Assembly: GCF_028882275.1 (NCBI RefSeq)
Contig: NZ_JARBUT010000007.1
Coordinates: 1 to 64,000, forward strand
Direction of reading: 5' to 3'
From: Nocardiopsis sp. N85
GTDB taxonomy: Bacteria > Actinomycetota > Actinomycetes > Streptosporangiales > Streptosporangiaceae
Length of the DNA: 64,000 nt
The position numbers and the translations under genes were made by a program. Every line of letters begins with the position of its first letter. Positions within the stretch are counted from its first letter, which is position 1. The notes below the pieces were generated by a model. That model was not told the DNA's origin, did not search any database, and worked only from the letters and a program-made list of their open reading frames with translations. Below are positions 25,503 through 33,904 of the stretch, piece by piece.

Positions 25503-26489
25503 TCACTCCCGCTCGCCCTGCGCCACCAACCTGCGCACCACCCCATAGGTCCGGTTCGACGAGGCCGCCTCCCGCTGCGCCCGCGCCGTCACCTCGATAT
25601 AGGCCTGCGACGACGCCACCGACGCATGCCCCAACAGATGCATGATCTCCGTGACCGACGCCCCGTCCTCCGCCAACCGCGTCGCGAACGTATGCCGCAA
25701 CGCGTGCACCAACGTCCCCCGCGCCACCCGATCGTTCACCCCCGCATGCCGATAACACTGCTTCACCAGGTACTGCAACCCACCCCGACGCAACCCCTCA
25801 CCCCGGTTGTCCACCAACAACGGATCCCCACCGCCCACCGGACCGAACCGCTCCCGCCGCGTCGCCAGGTACACCTCCAGCAGCACCTCCAACGGCCGCT
25901 CGATCGGCAACACCCGCTCACCGCCCCCCTTGCCGACCACCCGCACCCGACGCTCGCCCACCCGCCCCGACACCGAATCCACCCGCAACGCCAACATCTC
26001 CGCGGACCGCATCCCCGTCAACAACGCCAACGCCAACACCGCCAGATCCCGCTCCGGCCACGGATCCCGCGCCTTGCGCGCCCCCCGGGCCAACGCCTCC
26101 AACAACCGCTCCGGCGTGTCCTCGCCCATCAACGGCTTGGGACCCGACGGCCGCACCCTCGGCCGCGGCACCGCCGACATCGGATTACCGGAGATCACCC
26201 GCTCCGACACCCAGAACCCGAAGAACCCGTTCCACGTCGACCACGCCCGCAGCACGCTCGACGCCGCCCGCGTCGACGCGAACTCCGCGAACGCCCCCCG
26301 CAACGTCGCCACGTCCAACTCCGCCCACCCCAGCTCCTCCGGCCCCACCCCCCGCACCCGGGCCGCACACCCCAACACCCCCGACAGATCACGCCGATAG
26401 GCCGCCACCGTGTGCTCCGACGGCTTGGCCGCCCGCCGAGCCACCAGATACTCCTCCACCGCCGCCATCAGACGCTGTTCACCGCTCAT
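25503..26489 (-). CDS. tyrosine recombinase, XerC-like
   Basis: 328-aa tyrosine recombinase. Core-binding domain: EEYLVARRAAKPSEHTVAAY and YRRDLSG. Catalytic residues: Arg in LLTGMRSAEMLALR, Lys in VVGKGGGERVLPIE, H-x-x-R in HALRHTFATRLAEDGA, His in LLGHASVASSQ and Tyr in AYIEVTARAQ. Size and motif spacing are those of XerC/XerD. It may be the chromosomal dimer-resolution enzyme or a domesticated integrase; the nearby serine-recombinase remnant keeps the second option open. ATG at 26487-26489; no neighbours in operon. Confidence 0.88.
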   Translation of the reverse strand: MSGEQRLMAAVEEYLVARRAAKPSEHTVAAYRRDLSGVLGCAARVRGVGPEELGWAELDVATLRGAFAEFASTRAASSVLRAWSTWNGFFGFWVSERVISGNPMSAVPRPRVRPSGPKPLMGEDTPERLLEALARGARKARDPWPERDLAVLALALLTGMRSAEMLALRVDSVSGRVGERRVRVVGKGGGERVLPIERPLEVLLEVYLATRRERFGPVGGGDPLLVDNRGEGLRRGGLQYLVKQCYRHAGVNDRVARGTLVHALRHTFATRLAEDGASVTEIMHLLGHASVASSQAYIEVTARAQREAASSNRTYGVVRRLVAQGERE

Positions 26490-26626
26490 GCCCCCAGCAT
26501 CCCCGATCCGAGCGCGTCGAGCCCCCGACGGGACCGCACGGGGGAACACCCGTTCCCCCGACGCGACGGACAAGCCCACGACACCCACCACGCGCCGACG
26601 GACCCCGGGGTGCCAGAATCCCCCTC

Positions 26627-27181
26627 ATGGGAAAGATCCACGACGCCATCGACGACCGCATGGCCCGCCTCCTGCTCGACCAACCCGTCTTCTTCGTCGG
26701 CACCGCACCCCTGGACCCCCACGGCCACGTCAACGTCTCACCCAAGGGCATGGCCGGGACCTTCACCGTCCTCGACGAACACCGCGTCGCCTACCTCGAC
26801 TACACCGGATCCGGCACCGAGACCATCGCCCACCTGAGCGAGAACGGTCGCATCGTCCTGATGTTCTGCGCCTTCACCGGACCGCCCACCATCGTCCGTC
26901 TCCACGGCACCGGCCGCACCCTCCTGCCCACCGACCCCGAATTCACCGCACTGCGCCCCCGATTCACCAAACAACGCACCCTCGGCCAACGCGCCATCAT
27001 CGTCGTCGACGTCCACCGCGTCTCCGACTCCTGCGGCTTCTCCGTGCCCCTCATGGACCTGCGCGCCGACCGCGACCTCCTCGACCGCCACCACGAACGC
27101 CGCGACCCCGCCTACTTCACCGACTACCACCGCACCCGCAACGCCACCAGCATCGACGGTCTCCCCGGCCTCCCCACCTGA
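26627..27181 (+). CDS. pyridoxamine 5'-phosphate oxidase-fold protein
   Basis: 184-aa flavin- or F420-binding split-barrel protein. Landmarks: LLLDQPVFFVGTAPLDPHGH, VNVSPKGMAGTFTVLDEHRV, YLDYTGSGTETIAHLSENGR and IVLMFCAFTGPPTIVRLHGTG. This is the PNPOx-like subgroup whose substrates are mostly unknown. The ATG at 26627 has no ribosome binding site and follows CAGAAT by seven bases, which suggests a leaderless mRNA. Confidence 0.85.
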   Translation: MGKIHDAIDDRMARLLLDQPVFFVGTAPLDPHGHVNVSPKGMAGTFTVLDEHRVAYLDYTGSGTETIAHLSENGRIVLMFCAFTGPPTIVRLHGTGRTLLPTDPEFTALRPRFTKQRTLGQRAIIVVDVHRVSDSCGFSVPLMDLRADRDLLDRHHERRDPAYFTDYHRTRNATSIDGLPGLPT

Positions 27182-27197
27182 CCCCGCGCACACGAAC

Positions 27198-27223
27198 GGG
27201 CGCGGACCCCACGGCCCGCGCCC
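27198..27223. terminator. hairpin between convergent genes
   Basis: GGGCGCGG and CCGCGCCC form an eight-base-pair stem around a ten-base loop, 16 bases after the plus-strand stop and 28 bases beyond the stop of the convergent acetate kinase gene. There is no T-run; it may serve both directions. Confidence 0.5.
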
Positions 27224-27250
27224 GCCTCCCGAACAGGGGGGAGAGGCCCC

Positions 27251-28333
27251 TCAGCCCCCCATCACCTCCCGAGCGCCCCGCGCGATCTGCACGTCCTCAC
27301 GCGTGGGAACCACCAACGTCCGCACCGAGGCCCCCGCACCCGTGACGTCCGCCTCCCCGTCCACCCCCTCGTTGGCCACCCGGTCCACCGCCACCCCCAG
27401 GAAACCCAGCCCCTCCGCCACCGCCCACCGCACCGGCGCCGACCGCTCACCCACACCCGCCGTGAACACCAACACGTCCAACCCGCCCATCGCCGCCGCC
27501 ATCGCCGCCACCGACGCCCGCAAACGGTGCACGTACACCCCCAACGCCAGCACCGCCGCCTCCTCACCCCGGGAGACCCCCGCCATCACCTCCCGCATGT
27601 CCGCCGTCCCCGCCAACCCCGTCAGACCGCCACCGCGTTCCAGCCCCTCCGCGACCTCGTCCGCGTCCAACCCGCCCTGACGCTGCAACCACAGCACCAT
27701 CCCCGGGTCCACGCTCCCCGAACGCGTCGCCATCACCAACCCCTCCAACGGCGTGAACCCCATCGTGGTGTCCACACACCGCCCCTCCAGGACCGCCGCC
27801 AGCGACGCGCCCGCACCCAGATGCGCCGTCACGATCCGCCGCCCACCGGTCCGTTCCGCCGCCACCCCCGACACGTACGCGTGCGACAACCCGTGGAACC
27901 CGTACCGCCGCACCCCGAACCGCTCCCGCCACTCCACCGGCACCGCGTACGTGAACGCCTCCGCCGGCAACGACGCGTGGAACGCGGTATCGAAACACGC
28001 CACCTGCGGCACCCCCGGCAACGCCTCCGAGATCGCCGCGATCCCCGACAGCGCCTTGGGCTGGTGCAGCGGCGCCAACGGCGTCAACTCCTCCAACCGC
28101 CCCACGACGGTCGGATCCAACAGCACGGGGGACACGAACTCCCGCCCGCCGTGCACCACCCGGTGGCCCACCGCGTCGGGGGAGGGGAACCGGTCCAGGA
28201 AACCCCGCACCGCCACCGGATCCCAGGCACCCCCCACCAGCTCGATCGTCTCCGACCCCAGCACCGTGTCGTCGCCGTCCACCATGCTCGACTTCAACGT
28301 CGACGACCCCGCGTTGACCACCAGGACCCGCAT
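27251..28333 (-). CDS. ackA: acetate kinase
   Basis: 360-aa acetate kinase converting acetyl phosphate and ADP to acetate and ATP. Motifs: VLVVNAGSSTLKSSMVDGDD at the N-terminus, VGHRVVHGG, CFDTAFHASLPAEAFTYAVP (quoted as DTAFHASLP), RYGFHGLSHAYVSG, AHLGAGASLAAV, MGFTPLEGLVMATRSGSVDP and FTAGVGERSAPVR. It is shorter than the E. coli enzyme (about 400 aa), mainly in surface loops. Its ATG overlaps the stop of xfp (TGATG), so the two are translationally coupled. Together they release acetate and ATP from sugar phosphates. Confidence 0.96.
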   Translation of the reverse strand: MRVLVVNAGSSTLKSSMVDGDDTVLGSETIELVGGAWDPVAVRGFLDRFPSPDAVGHRVVHGGREFVSPVLLDPTVVGRLEELTPLAPLHQPKALSGIAAISEALPGVPQVACFDTAFHASLPAEAFTYAVPVEWRERFGVRRYGFHGLSHAYVSGVAAERTGGRRIVTAHLGAGASLAAVLEGRCVDTTMGFTPLEGLVMATRSGSVDPGMVLWLQRQGGLDADEVAEGLERGGGLTGLAGTADMREVMAGVSRGEEAAVLALGVYVHRLRASVAAMAAAMGGLDVLVFTAGVGERSAPVRWAVAEGLGFLGVAVDRVANEGVDGEADVTGAGASVRTLVVPTREDVQIARGAREVMGG

Positions 28334-30681
28334 CAGTACGGCCACACCCAATCCCTGATATCCGCCGGGTCCTCACCGTGCTCCCTGGTGTAGGCCCGAT
28401 GCCGCAACCGCTCGTCCACCATCCGCTGCCGGATGTGCGCCGCCTTCTCCGCCAGCCCCGGCACCCGGTCGATCACATCGATCACCAGATGGAACCGGTC
28501 CAGATCGTTGAGCATCACCATGTCGAACGGCGTCGTGGTGGTGCCCTCCTCCTTGTACCCCCGCACGTGCAGCTGCGGATGGTTGCGTCGCCGGTACGCC
28601 AACCGGTGGACCAACCACGGATACCCGTGGAACGCGAAGATCACCGGCTTGTCCGAGGTGAACAGCGCCTCGTACTCCGCGTCCGGTAGCCCGTGCGGAT
28701 GCTCGCTCTCCGGCTGCAACCGCATCAGATCCACCACGTTGACCACCCGCACCCGCAACTCCGGGAACAACCGCCGCAGCAGAGCGGCGGCCGCCAACGT
28801 CTCCAACGTCGGCACGTCACCGGCGCACGCCAGCACCACGTCGGGCTCACCGCCCCCATCGGTACTGGCCCACTCCCAGATCCCGATCCCGCGCGTGCAG
28901 TGCCAGATGGCCTCCTCCACCGACAGGTAGTCCAGCGCCGGCTGCTTCCCGGCCACCACCACGTTGACGTAGTCCTTGGACCGCAGGCAGTGGTCGGCCA
29001 CCGACAACAACGTGTTCGCGTCCGGCGGCAGGTACACCCGCACCACCTCCGACGGCTTGTTCAGCACCACGTCCAGGAACCCCGGGTCCTGGTGCGTGAA
29101 ACCGTTGTGGTCCTGGCGCCACACGTGCGAGGTCAACAGATAGTTGAACGAGGCGATCGGCCGCCGCCACGCCAACCCCCGCGTGACCTTCAGCCACTTC
29201 GCGTGCTGATTGAACATCGAGTCCACGATGTGCACGAACGCCTCGTAGCAACTGAACAGCCCGTGCCGCCCGGTCAGCAGGTACCCCTCCAGCCAGCCCT
29301 GGCACAGATGCTCACTGAGCACCTCCATCACCCGCCCCCGCCGGGCCAGGTGTTCGTCCACCGGCAGGATCTGCGCGTCCCAGACCTTGTCGGTGACCTC
29401 GTACACCGCCGCGAGCCGGTTCGACGCCGTCTCGTCGGGACCCACCAACCGGAAGTTGTCGGGGTTGTGGCGGATGACGTCGCGCAGGAAGTGACCCAGC
29501 ACCCGGGTCGCCTCGCTGGTGTGGACACCGTGCCCCTCGAACTCCACCCCGTACCGCCGGAAGTCCGGCAGCCGCAGGTCCCGGAGCAGCAGACCACCGT
29601 TGGCGTGCGGGTTGGCGCTCATCCGACGCGGACCCACCGGCGGCAGATCGCGCAGCTCCGCCACGGGCTCGCCGTTCTCGTCGAACAGCTCCTCGGGACG
29701 GTACGAGAGCATCCACTCCTTCAGCATCCGCCGATGCTCGTCGTTGGTGCGCACCTGCGACAAGGGCACCTGGTGGGACCGCCAGGTGCCCTCGATCCGG
29801 ACGCCGTCCACCTCCTTGGGGCCGGTCCACCCCTTGGGGGAGCGCAGGATGATCATCGGCCACGTGGGCCGGGGGCCCGTCCCGGAGGCGCGCGCCGACC
29901 GCTGGATGTCGGAGATCCGGTCCAACGCCTCGTCCAGGGCCTCGGCCATCCGACCGTGCATGTACACGGGGTCGTCACCGCTGACCATGATCGGGTGGTA
30001 GCCGTGGCCCTCGAACCGCTTGAGGAGCTGCTCCTCGGGGATGCGGGCCATGATCGTCGGGTTGGAGATCTTGTAGCCGTTCAGGTGCAGGATCGGCAGG
30101 ACCGCGCCGTCGTGTTCGGGGTCCAGGAACTTGTTGCCGTCCCAGCTTCCCGCCAACGCCCCGGTCTCGGCCTCGCCGTCGCCGATGATGCAGGCGACCA
30201 CCAGGTCGGGGTTGTCGAAGGCGGCCCCGAAGGCATGGGAGAGGGAGTAGCCGAGCTCGCCGCCCTCGTGGATGGAGCCGGGGGTCTCGGGGGCGACGTG
30301 GCTGGGGATCCCCCCGGGGAAGGAGAACTGACGGAACAGCCGCCTCATGCCCTCCTCGTCGCGGCTGACGTCGCGGTAGATCTCGCCGTAGCCGCCCTCC
30401 AGCCAGGCGTTGGCGACGGCGGCGGGGCCGCCGTGCCCGGGGCCCATGATGTAGATCATGTCGAGGTCGCGGGCCTTGATGACCCGGTTCAGGTGGGCGT
30501 AGCAGAAGTTGAGGCCCGGGGTGGTGCCCCAGTGGCCCAGGAGGCGGGGTTTGATCTGGTCGGGGCGCAGTTCCTCGCGGAGGAGCGGGTTGTCCAGAAG
30601 GTAGATCTGGCCGACCGATAGATAGTTCGCGGCGCGCCAGTAGGCGTCGATGAGGTCGATTTCGTCCTGCCCGATTCCCAT
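28333..30681 (-). CDS. xfp: xylulose-5-phosphate/fructose-6-phosphate phosphoketolase
   Basis: 782-aa thiamine diphosphate enzyme, the usual length. It cleaves xylulose 5-phosphate (and often fructose 6-phosphate) with phosphate to acetyl phosphate plus glyceraldehyde 3-phosphate or erythrose 4-phosphate. Landmarks: [43 protein letters not shown], the ThDP/Mg motif [51 protein letters not shown] and [12 protein letters not shown]. The ATG has GGAGGAAC upstream. It is the first gene of the xfp-ackA operon. The AT-rich perfect palindrome about 260 bases upstream is the only obvious control element. Confidence 0.97.
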   Translation of the reverse strand: MGIGQDEIDLIDAYWRAANYLSVGQIYLLDNPLLREELRPDQIKPRLLGHWGTTPGLNFCYAHLNRVIKARDLDMIYIMGPGHGGPAAVANAWLEGGYGEIYRDVSRDEEGMRRLFRQFSFPGGIPSHVAPETPGSIHEGGELGYSLSHAFGAAFDNPDLVVACIIGDGEAETGALAGSWDGNKFLDPEHDGAVLPILHLNGYKISNPTIMARIPEEQLLKRFEGHGYHPIMVSGDDPVYMHGRMAEALDEALDRISDIQRSARASGTGPRPTWPMIILRSPKGWTGPKEVDGVRIEGTWRSHQVPLSQVRTNDEHRRMLKEWMLSYRPEELFDENGEPVAELRDLPPVGPRRMSANPHANGGLLLRDLRLPDFRRYGVEFEGHGVHTSEATRVLGHFLRDVIRHNPDNFRLVGPDETASNRLAAVYEVTDKVWDAQILPVDEHLARRGRVMEVLSEHLCQGWLEGYLLTGRHGLFSCYEAFVHIVDSMFNQHAKWLKVTRGLAWRRPIASFNYLLTSHVWRQDHNGFTHQDPGFLDVVLNKPSEVVRVYLPPDANTLLSVADHCLRSKDYVNVVVAGKQPALDYLSVEEAIWHCTRGIGIWEWASTDGGGEPDVVLACAGDVPTLETLAAAALLRRLFPELRVRVVNVVDLMRLQPESEHPHGLPDAEYEALFTSDKPVIFAFHGYPWLVHRLAYRRRNHPQLHVRGYKEEGTTTTPFDMVMLNDLDRFHLVIDVIDRVPGLAEKAAHIRQRMVDERLRHRAYTREHGEDPADIRDWVWPY

Positions 30682-30940
30682 GCCGTTGTTCCTCCCTGAA
30701 CATGGATCCGTATGGTCGTGTCAACGGGGGACTCCGGGATCGGCGTTCACCACCGGGGTGGGGGAGGGGCGCGTCGATCAAGGGCCACGGTAACCGCCGG
30801 GGATCGCCGAACTCCAGACGCCGAGCCGAATCGGATCTCTTTGAGGCGGGGGTCCCGGGGGTGAGGGCAGGTCGTCTCTGAACGGTCATAGTGGCTGTTC
30901 GAGTGACGAAAAGCATCAAACTTCACAAAGACACGCAAAT

Positions 30941-30964
30941 GATGCATAAAGCATGTTATGCATC
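30941..30964. promoter_or_regulatory. perfect AT-rich palindrome upstream of xfp
   Basis: GATGCATAA-N6-TTATGCATC, nine of nine bases complementary, centre about 270 bases before the xfp start. GCATCAAA occurs as a further partial copy at 30913-30920. The symmetry and composition fit a dimeric regulator such as a GntR or MarR type; the regulator is not encoded nearby. Confidence 0.55.
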
Positions 30965-31069
30965 AAAACTCGATGGATCGGGGCAGGGGTCCTGCGCACT
31001 CCGGGTCCACGCCCGGTGGGGGCGGAGGTGGGGGTGGACCCGGGTCGATCCTTCGGGGGCGGGGGCCGG

Positions 31070-31090
31070 AAAAAACCCCTGGAACAGGGG
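31070..31090 (-). terminator. orphan intrinsic terminator, minus strand
   Basis: On the minus strand CCCCTG-TTC-CAGGGG is followed directly by six T residues. No minus-strand coding gene ends here, so it would end an unseen RNA or act as a barrier upstream of xfp. Confidence 0.55.
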
Positions 31091-31093
31091 AGA

Positions 31094-31125
31094 CGCCCGT
31101 GAGGGTCCGAACGTCCTCACGGGCG
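31094..31125. repeat. 11-bp perfect hairpin
   Basis: CGCCCGTGAGG and CCTCACGGGCG are separated by a ten-base loop. Directly beside the orphan minus-strand terminator, so both could belong to the same small transcript. Confidence 0.55.
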
Positions 31126-31398
31126 AGGGCTCCGGCGGCCGGCGGCGGGAGGCTCGACCCGGCCTTCACGCGTCGTCGGGCACCCGAAGGATCCTGGTGA
31201 CTCGGAGTGGCCGCCCACGCTGGGATCACCCTTCGGGGTCGCCGATCGTCACCTCAGACCTTCGGCGCGCGGCCGCCGGGAGCGTCCTCGTGTGCGATGC
31301 CCGGAGGGCCCTGGGACGCACGGAGAACGGGATGCGCGTGAAAAGTCCCGGCGCACCGGGCGTTCCAGCCCCTCTCCGCCCTCACCACTCCACCGCCG

Positions 31399-31412
31399 AT
31401 AATGCACATTAT
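31399..31412. promoter_or_regulatory. AT-rich palindrome upstream of the secreted-protein gene
   Basis: ATAATG-CA-CATTAT is a perfect 14-base palindrome 119 bases before the start at 31531. It shares the TAATGCA/TATGCAT flavour of the palindrome at 30941, so one regulator might see both. Confidence 0.4.
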
Positions 31413-31530
31413 GTCAAGTGAAACTCGGAACCGCCCTTCCCCCGGGCGTTCCTGTGACCCCCGTGCGAATCGGCTCGGGCAGGTTGGCTCTCACCTCACA
31501 GCGTGGAGAACACAGGAGACGGAGAGACCG

Positions 31531-31794
31531 ATGCGCAGAATCCTTTCGTTGTTCGTGGCCGGGACCGCGATGGCCGGCGCCTGCCTCTTGGGCGGCGCGC
31601 CCGTGAGCGCCGCCACGGTGACGCCCTCTGCGGTCACCGAGGCGACGTGGCGGTACCAGGGAACGCACATCATCACCCTCTGTCACCTGATCGGCCGCAA
31701 CGGCGAACAGTCGGGGGCCTGGCAGGACTACCGGTGCCAGGTGCGCTCCTTCATCGCGCTGGACCCGCCCGCGGACCTGTACGTGCTGCGCTGA
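31531..31794 (+). CDS. small secreted protein
   Basis: 87-aa precursor. MRRILSLFVAGTAMAGACLL plus GGAPVSA forms a classic Sec signal peptide with a likely cut after VSA. The mature part is about 60 residues and keeps two Cys (TLCHLIGR and DYRCQVR) that could form one disulfide. Strong AGGAGACGGAGAG ribosome binding site before the ATG. No family recognised; the size, two cysteines and export fit small extracellular actinomycete proteins such as inhibitors or signalling factors, without proof. Monocistronic. Confidence 0.75.
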   Translation: MRRILSLFVAGTAMAGACLLGGAPVSAATVTPSAVTEATWRYQGTHIITLCHLIGRNGEQSGAWQDYRCQVRSFIALDPPADLYVLR

Positions 31795-32001
31795 CCGCGC
31801 GGCTCCCCACCTCGGTCGCTTCGGCCCGGACGATCCGGCGATGGCGCCGGGCGGGACGTGCTCCTCCGAGAGCCGGGAAGGGTGCGCCACTCCCCCGCCG
31901 ATCCCGTGGCGGGACGGGTAGGCGTCAACGTGACCCGCTGGAAGACCCGGGCTTGGCGGTGGCGCCCGACCGGATGCCGGGAGGGTCGGCGCGAGTCCGC
32001 G

Positions 32002-32739
32002 TCAGGCCGGGGTGAGGACGCAGAACTCGTTGCCCTCGGGGTCGGCCAGGACCGTCCACGGCACGTCGCCCTGACCGATGTCGACGGCGATGGCGCCGAG
32101 CGCCCGCAACCGGGCCACCTCCTCCGCCTGGTCGTCACCGGGGTACGGTCGGAGGTCGAGATGGACGCGGTTCTTCACGGTCTTCGCGTCGGGCGTGCGG
32201 AGGAATTCGAGATACGGGCCGACGCCCTCGGCGGAGCGCAGGACCGCACGATCGTCGGTCACCTCGTGCAGGGTCCAGTCCATCGCCTCGTCCCAGAACC
32301 GGGCCATCGCCCGGGGGTCGACGCAGTCGACCGTCACCGCGGCCATCGGCCCGGTGTCCCGGTAGATCTCCCGAGGCTCCAGCACGCGGAACTCGTTGCC
32401 CTCGGGGTCGGCCAGGACCGTCCACGGCACGTCGCCCTGGCCGAGGTCGGCGTGCGTCGCTCCGAGACCCTCAAGGCGCGCGACCGACTCCGCCTGATGG
32501 GCCACGGAAGTGGTGGCGAGGTCGATGCGCACACGGTTCTTCACCGTCTTGGGTTCCGGGACGGCGACGACGTCGAGGCAGACGGCGACGGGGTCCGGAT
32601 AGACGAAGCCCTCGGGTTCCAGGTTCGTCACACCGGGTCCCTCGCTGGAGACATCCCAGCCGAGGACCTTCGCCCAGAACCCGCCGAGCGCCGAGTCGTC
32701 CTGAGCACTCATATGAATTTGAACAAGCCGAATCGCCAT
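32002..32739 (-). CDS. VOC (glyoxalase-like) protein with two tandem domains
   Basis: 245-aa protein made of two vicinal-oxygen-chelate domains. The same segment occurs at the end of each half: GQGDVPWTVLADPEGNEF followed by RVL or CVL, and the motif KTVKNRV appears in both halves. It is therefore an internal duplication. The family includes glyoxalases, dioxygenases and antibiotic-binding proteins. The subgroup with PEGNEFxVL is common in actinomycetes and mostly uncharacterised. ATG at 32737-32739. No operon partner. Confidence 0.85.
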   Translation of the reverse strand: MAIRLVQIHMSAQDDSALGGFWAKVLGWDVSSEGPGVTNLEPEGFVYPDPVAVCLDVVAVPEPKTVKNRVRIDLATTSVAHQAESVARLEGLGATHADLGQGDVPWTVLADPEGNEFRVLEPREIYRDTGPMAAVTVDCVDPRAMARFWDEAMDWTLHEVTDDRAVLRSAEGVGPYLEFLRTPDAKTVKNRVHLDLRPYPGDDQAEEVARLRALGAIAVDIGQGDVPWTVLADPEGNEFCVLTPA

Positions 32740-33045
32740 GCCGCCGATCCTACGCAGGGTGTCGGCGAGGAGCGTGTCGCCGGTCGCCGACCGACCCGCG
32801 AGTGGATCAGGCGTCCTCCGGAGGGCCGACCGCGATCCCCTGGAGGATCGTTGATGGCCGGGCGGTCCGCACGGATGTGCGGTCCGCGTCGTGGGAGGCG
32901 CGCGGGTCGGTCGAGACCTTCGGGCCGCGTGGGACCGTGCACCGGCCCCTCGGGCGTGAGCCGCCGTTGTGGATCGCGGCCTCGGCCGCCGCCGAGTGGG
33001 CGGTATCAGGCCCGACAAGGGGTTTCTCACCCCGGAAATGACCCG
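32740..33045. other. gap of about 300 bases without a gene
   Basis: Open frames cross it but show no domain or ribosome binding site. It contains the upstream region of the VOC gene and leads into the winged-helix gene remnant. Confidence 0.4.
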
Positions 33046-33195
33046 GTGCCGTACCTGGACGGGTTCGCCGCAGGGGTCTGGCATCAGCGGCGTTCGGGTG
33101 AGCGGTTGGACGTCACGGTGGAGGCGCTGGTCCCGCGCTCTCGACCCGCCCGGTGTGAGGCCGTCGCCGAGCGGGTCGAGAGCGGGATCGGTGTC
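33046..33195 (+). pseudogene. C-terminal remnant of a winged-helix DNA-binding (YcaQ-like) protein
   Basis: A short plus-strand frame reads VPYLDGFAAGVWHQRRSGER then LDVTVEALVPRSRPARCEAV. This resembles the conserved C-terminal block of the winged-helix DNA-binding/YcaQ-type family (a VDGxVAGTW strand followed by an arginine-rich amphipathic stretch). No N-terminal part is present upstream, and the frame continues into antisense of the next gene. Recognition is by memory of the family pattern only. Confidence 0.35.
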
Positions 33196-33201
33196 CGGGG
33201 T

Positions 33202-33864
33202 TCAGCCCCGGAAGTCCGCAGGGCGGTCCGAGGAGGCCTGGGCCAGGGCCTCGGTCACGGCCTCCACTCCCCCGCGCAGTCCGTAGACGGGGGTGCCGGG
33301 CTGCTGGCGCCAGGAGTCGTCGATGCCTCCGGCGTCGACGGTGTCGAAGCCCAGGGCGTCGACGAGGTCGCGTACGACCTTCTTGGCGGCTTCGTCGTCG
33401 CCGGCGACCGGTACGGCGATGCGTTCGGGGTCTCCGGCCGGGCGGGGTCGGTCCAGCAGGTCGGAGGCGTAGGTGCCGTTGAAGGCCTTGATCACCGGGT
33501 GGCGCAGGTGGTGTTCCACCCAGCGGCTCTCGGTGAGCCCGTCGTCCTCGATGGCGGCGATGCGGCCGTCGCGTTCGCGCGGGTAGTAGTTGTTGGTGTC
33601 CAGGAGGACGAGGCCTTCGGTCGCTTCGGCGAACAGGTCGGTGGGCAGGTCGGGGATGTTCTTGAGGGGGATGGTGACCACGACGACTTCGGCCCCTCGG
33701 GCCGCTTCCGCGGTGGTGGCCGGGGTGGCGCCGGTCTCGGCGGCCAGGTCGGTCAGGGTCTGTGGTCCGCGGGAGTTGGCGACCTTCACGTCGTGGCCCA
33801 GGGCGGTGAGTCCGCGGGTGAGATTGCCGCCGATGTTGCCGGCGCCGATGATGCCGATCCTCAT
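33202..33864 (-). CDS. NADPH-dependent F420 reductase-like / NAD(P)-binding protein
   Basis: 220-aa Rossmann-fold protein. IGIIGAGNIGGNLTRGLTAL is the dinucleotide motif, with KVANSRGPQTL after strand 2 (Ser-Arg fits NADPH). VVVVTIPLKNIPDLP and LLDTNNYYPRERDG follow, then VIKAFNGTYASDL. This is the F420H2:NADP oxidoreductase-like superfamily; many members act on other substrates, so F420 use is not certain. The next gene to its right, a regulator on the same strand, ends 40 bases upstream. Confidence 0.82.
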   Translation of the reverse strand: MRIGIIGAGNIGGNLTRGLTALGHDVKVANSRGPQTLTDLAAETGATPATTAEAARGAEVVVVTIPLKNIPDLPTDLFAEATEGLVLLDTNNYYPRERDGRIAAIEDDGLTESRWVEHHLRHPVIKAFNGTYASDLLDRPRPAGDPERIAVPVAGDDEAAKKVVRDLVDALGFDTVDAGGIDDSWRQQPGTPVYGLRGGVEAVTEALAQASSDRPADFRG

Positions 33865-33904
33865 GGGGACCGTCCTCTCGTTGCGTGGTGCGGTGTCCTC
33901 GACG

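Larger units (their letters stand above)
30682..31530. other. 849-base intergenic region with palindromes and hairpins
   Basis: No open frame here looks real: those present are Arg/Gly/Pro-rich and have no domains. The region holds the xfp promoter, two AT-rich palindromes (30941-30964 and 31399-31412), a minus-strand intrinsic terminator (31070-31090) and a long hairpin (31094-31125). It also contains the promoter of the secreted-protein gene at 31531. The AT-rich stretch 30895-30965 stands out against the surrounding composition. Confidence 0.6.
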
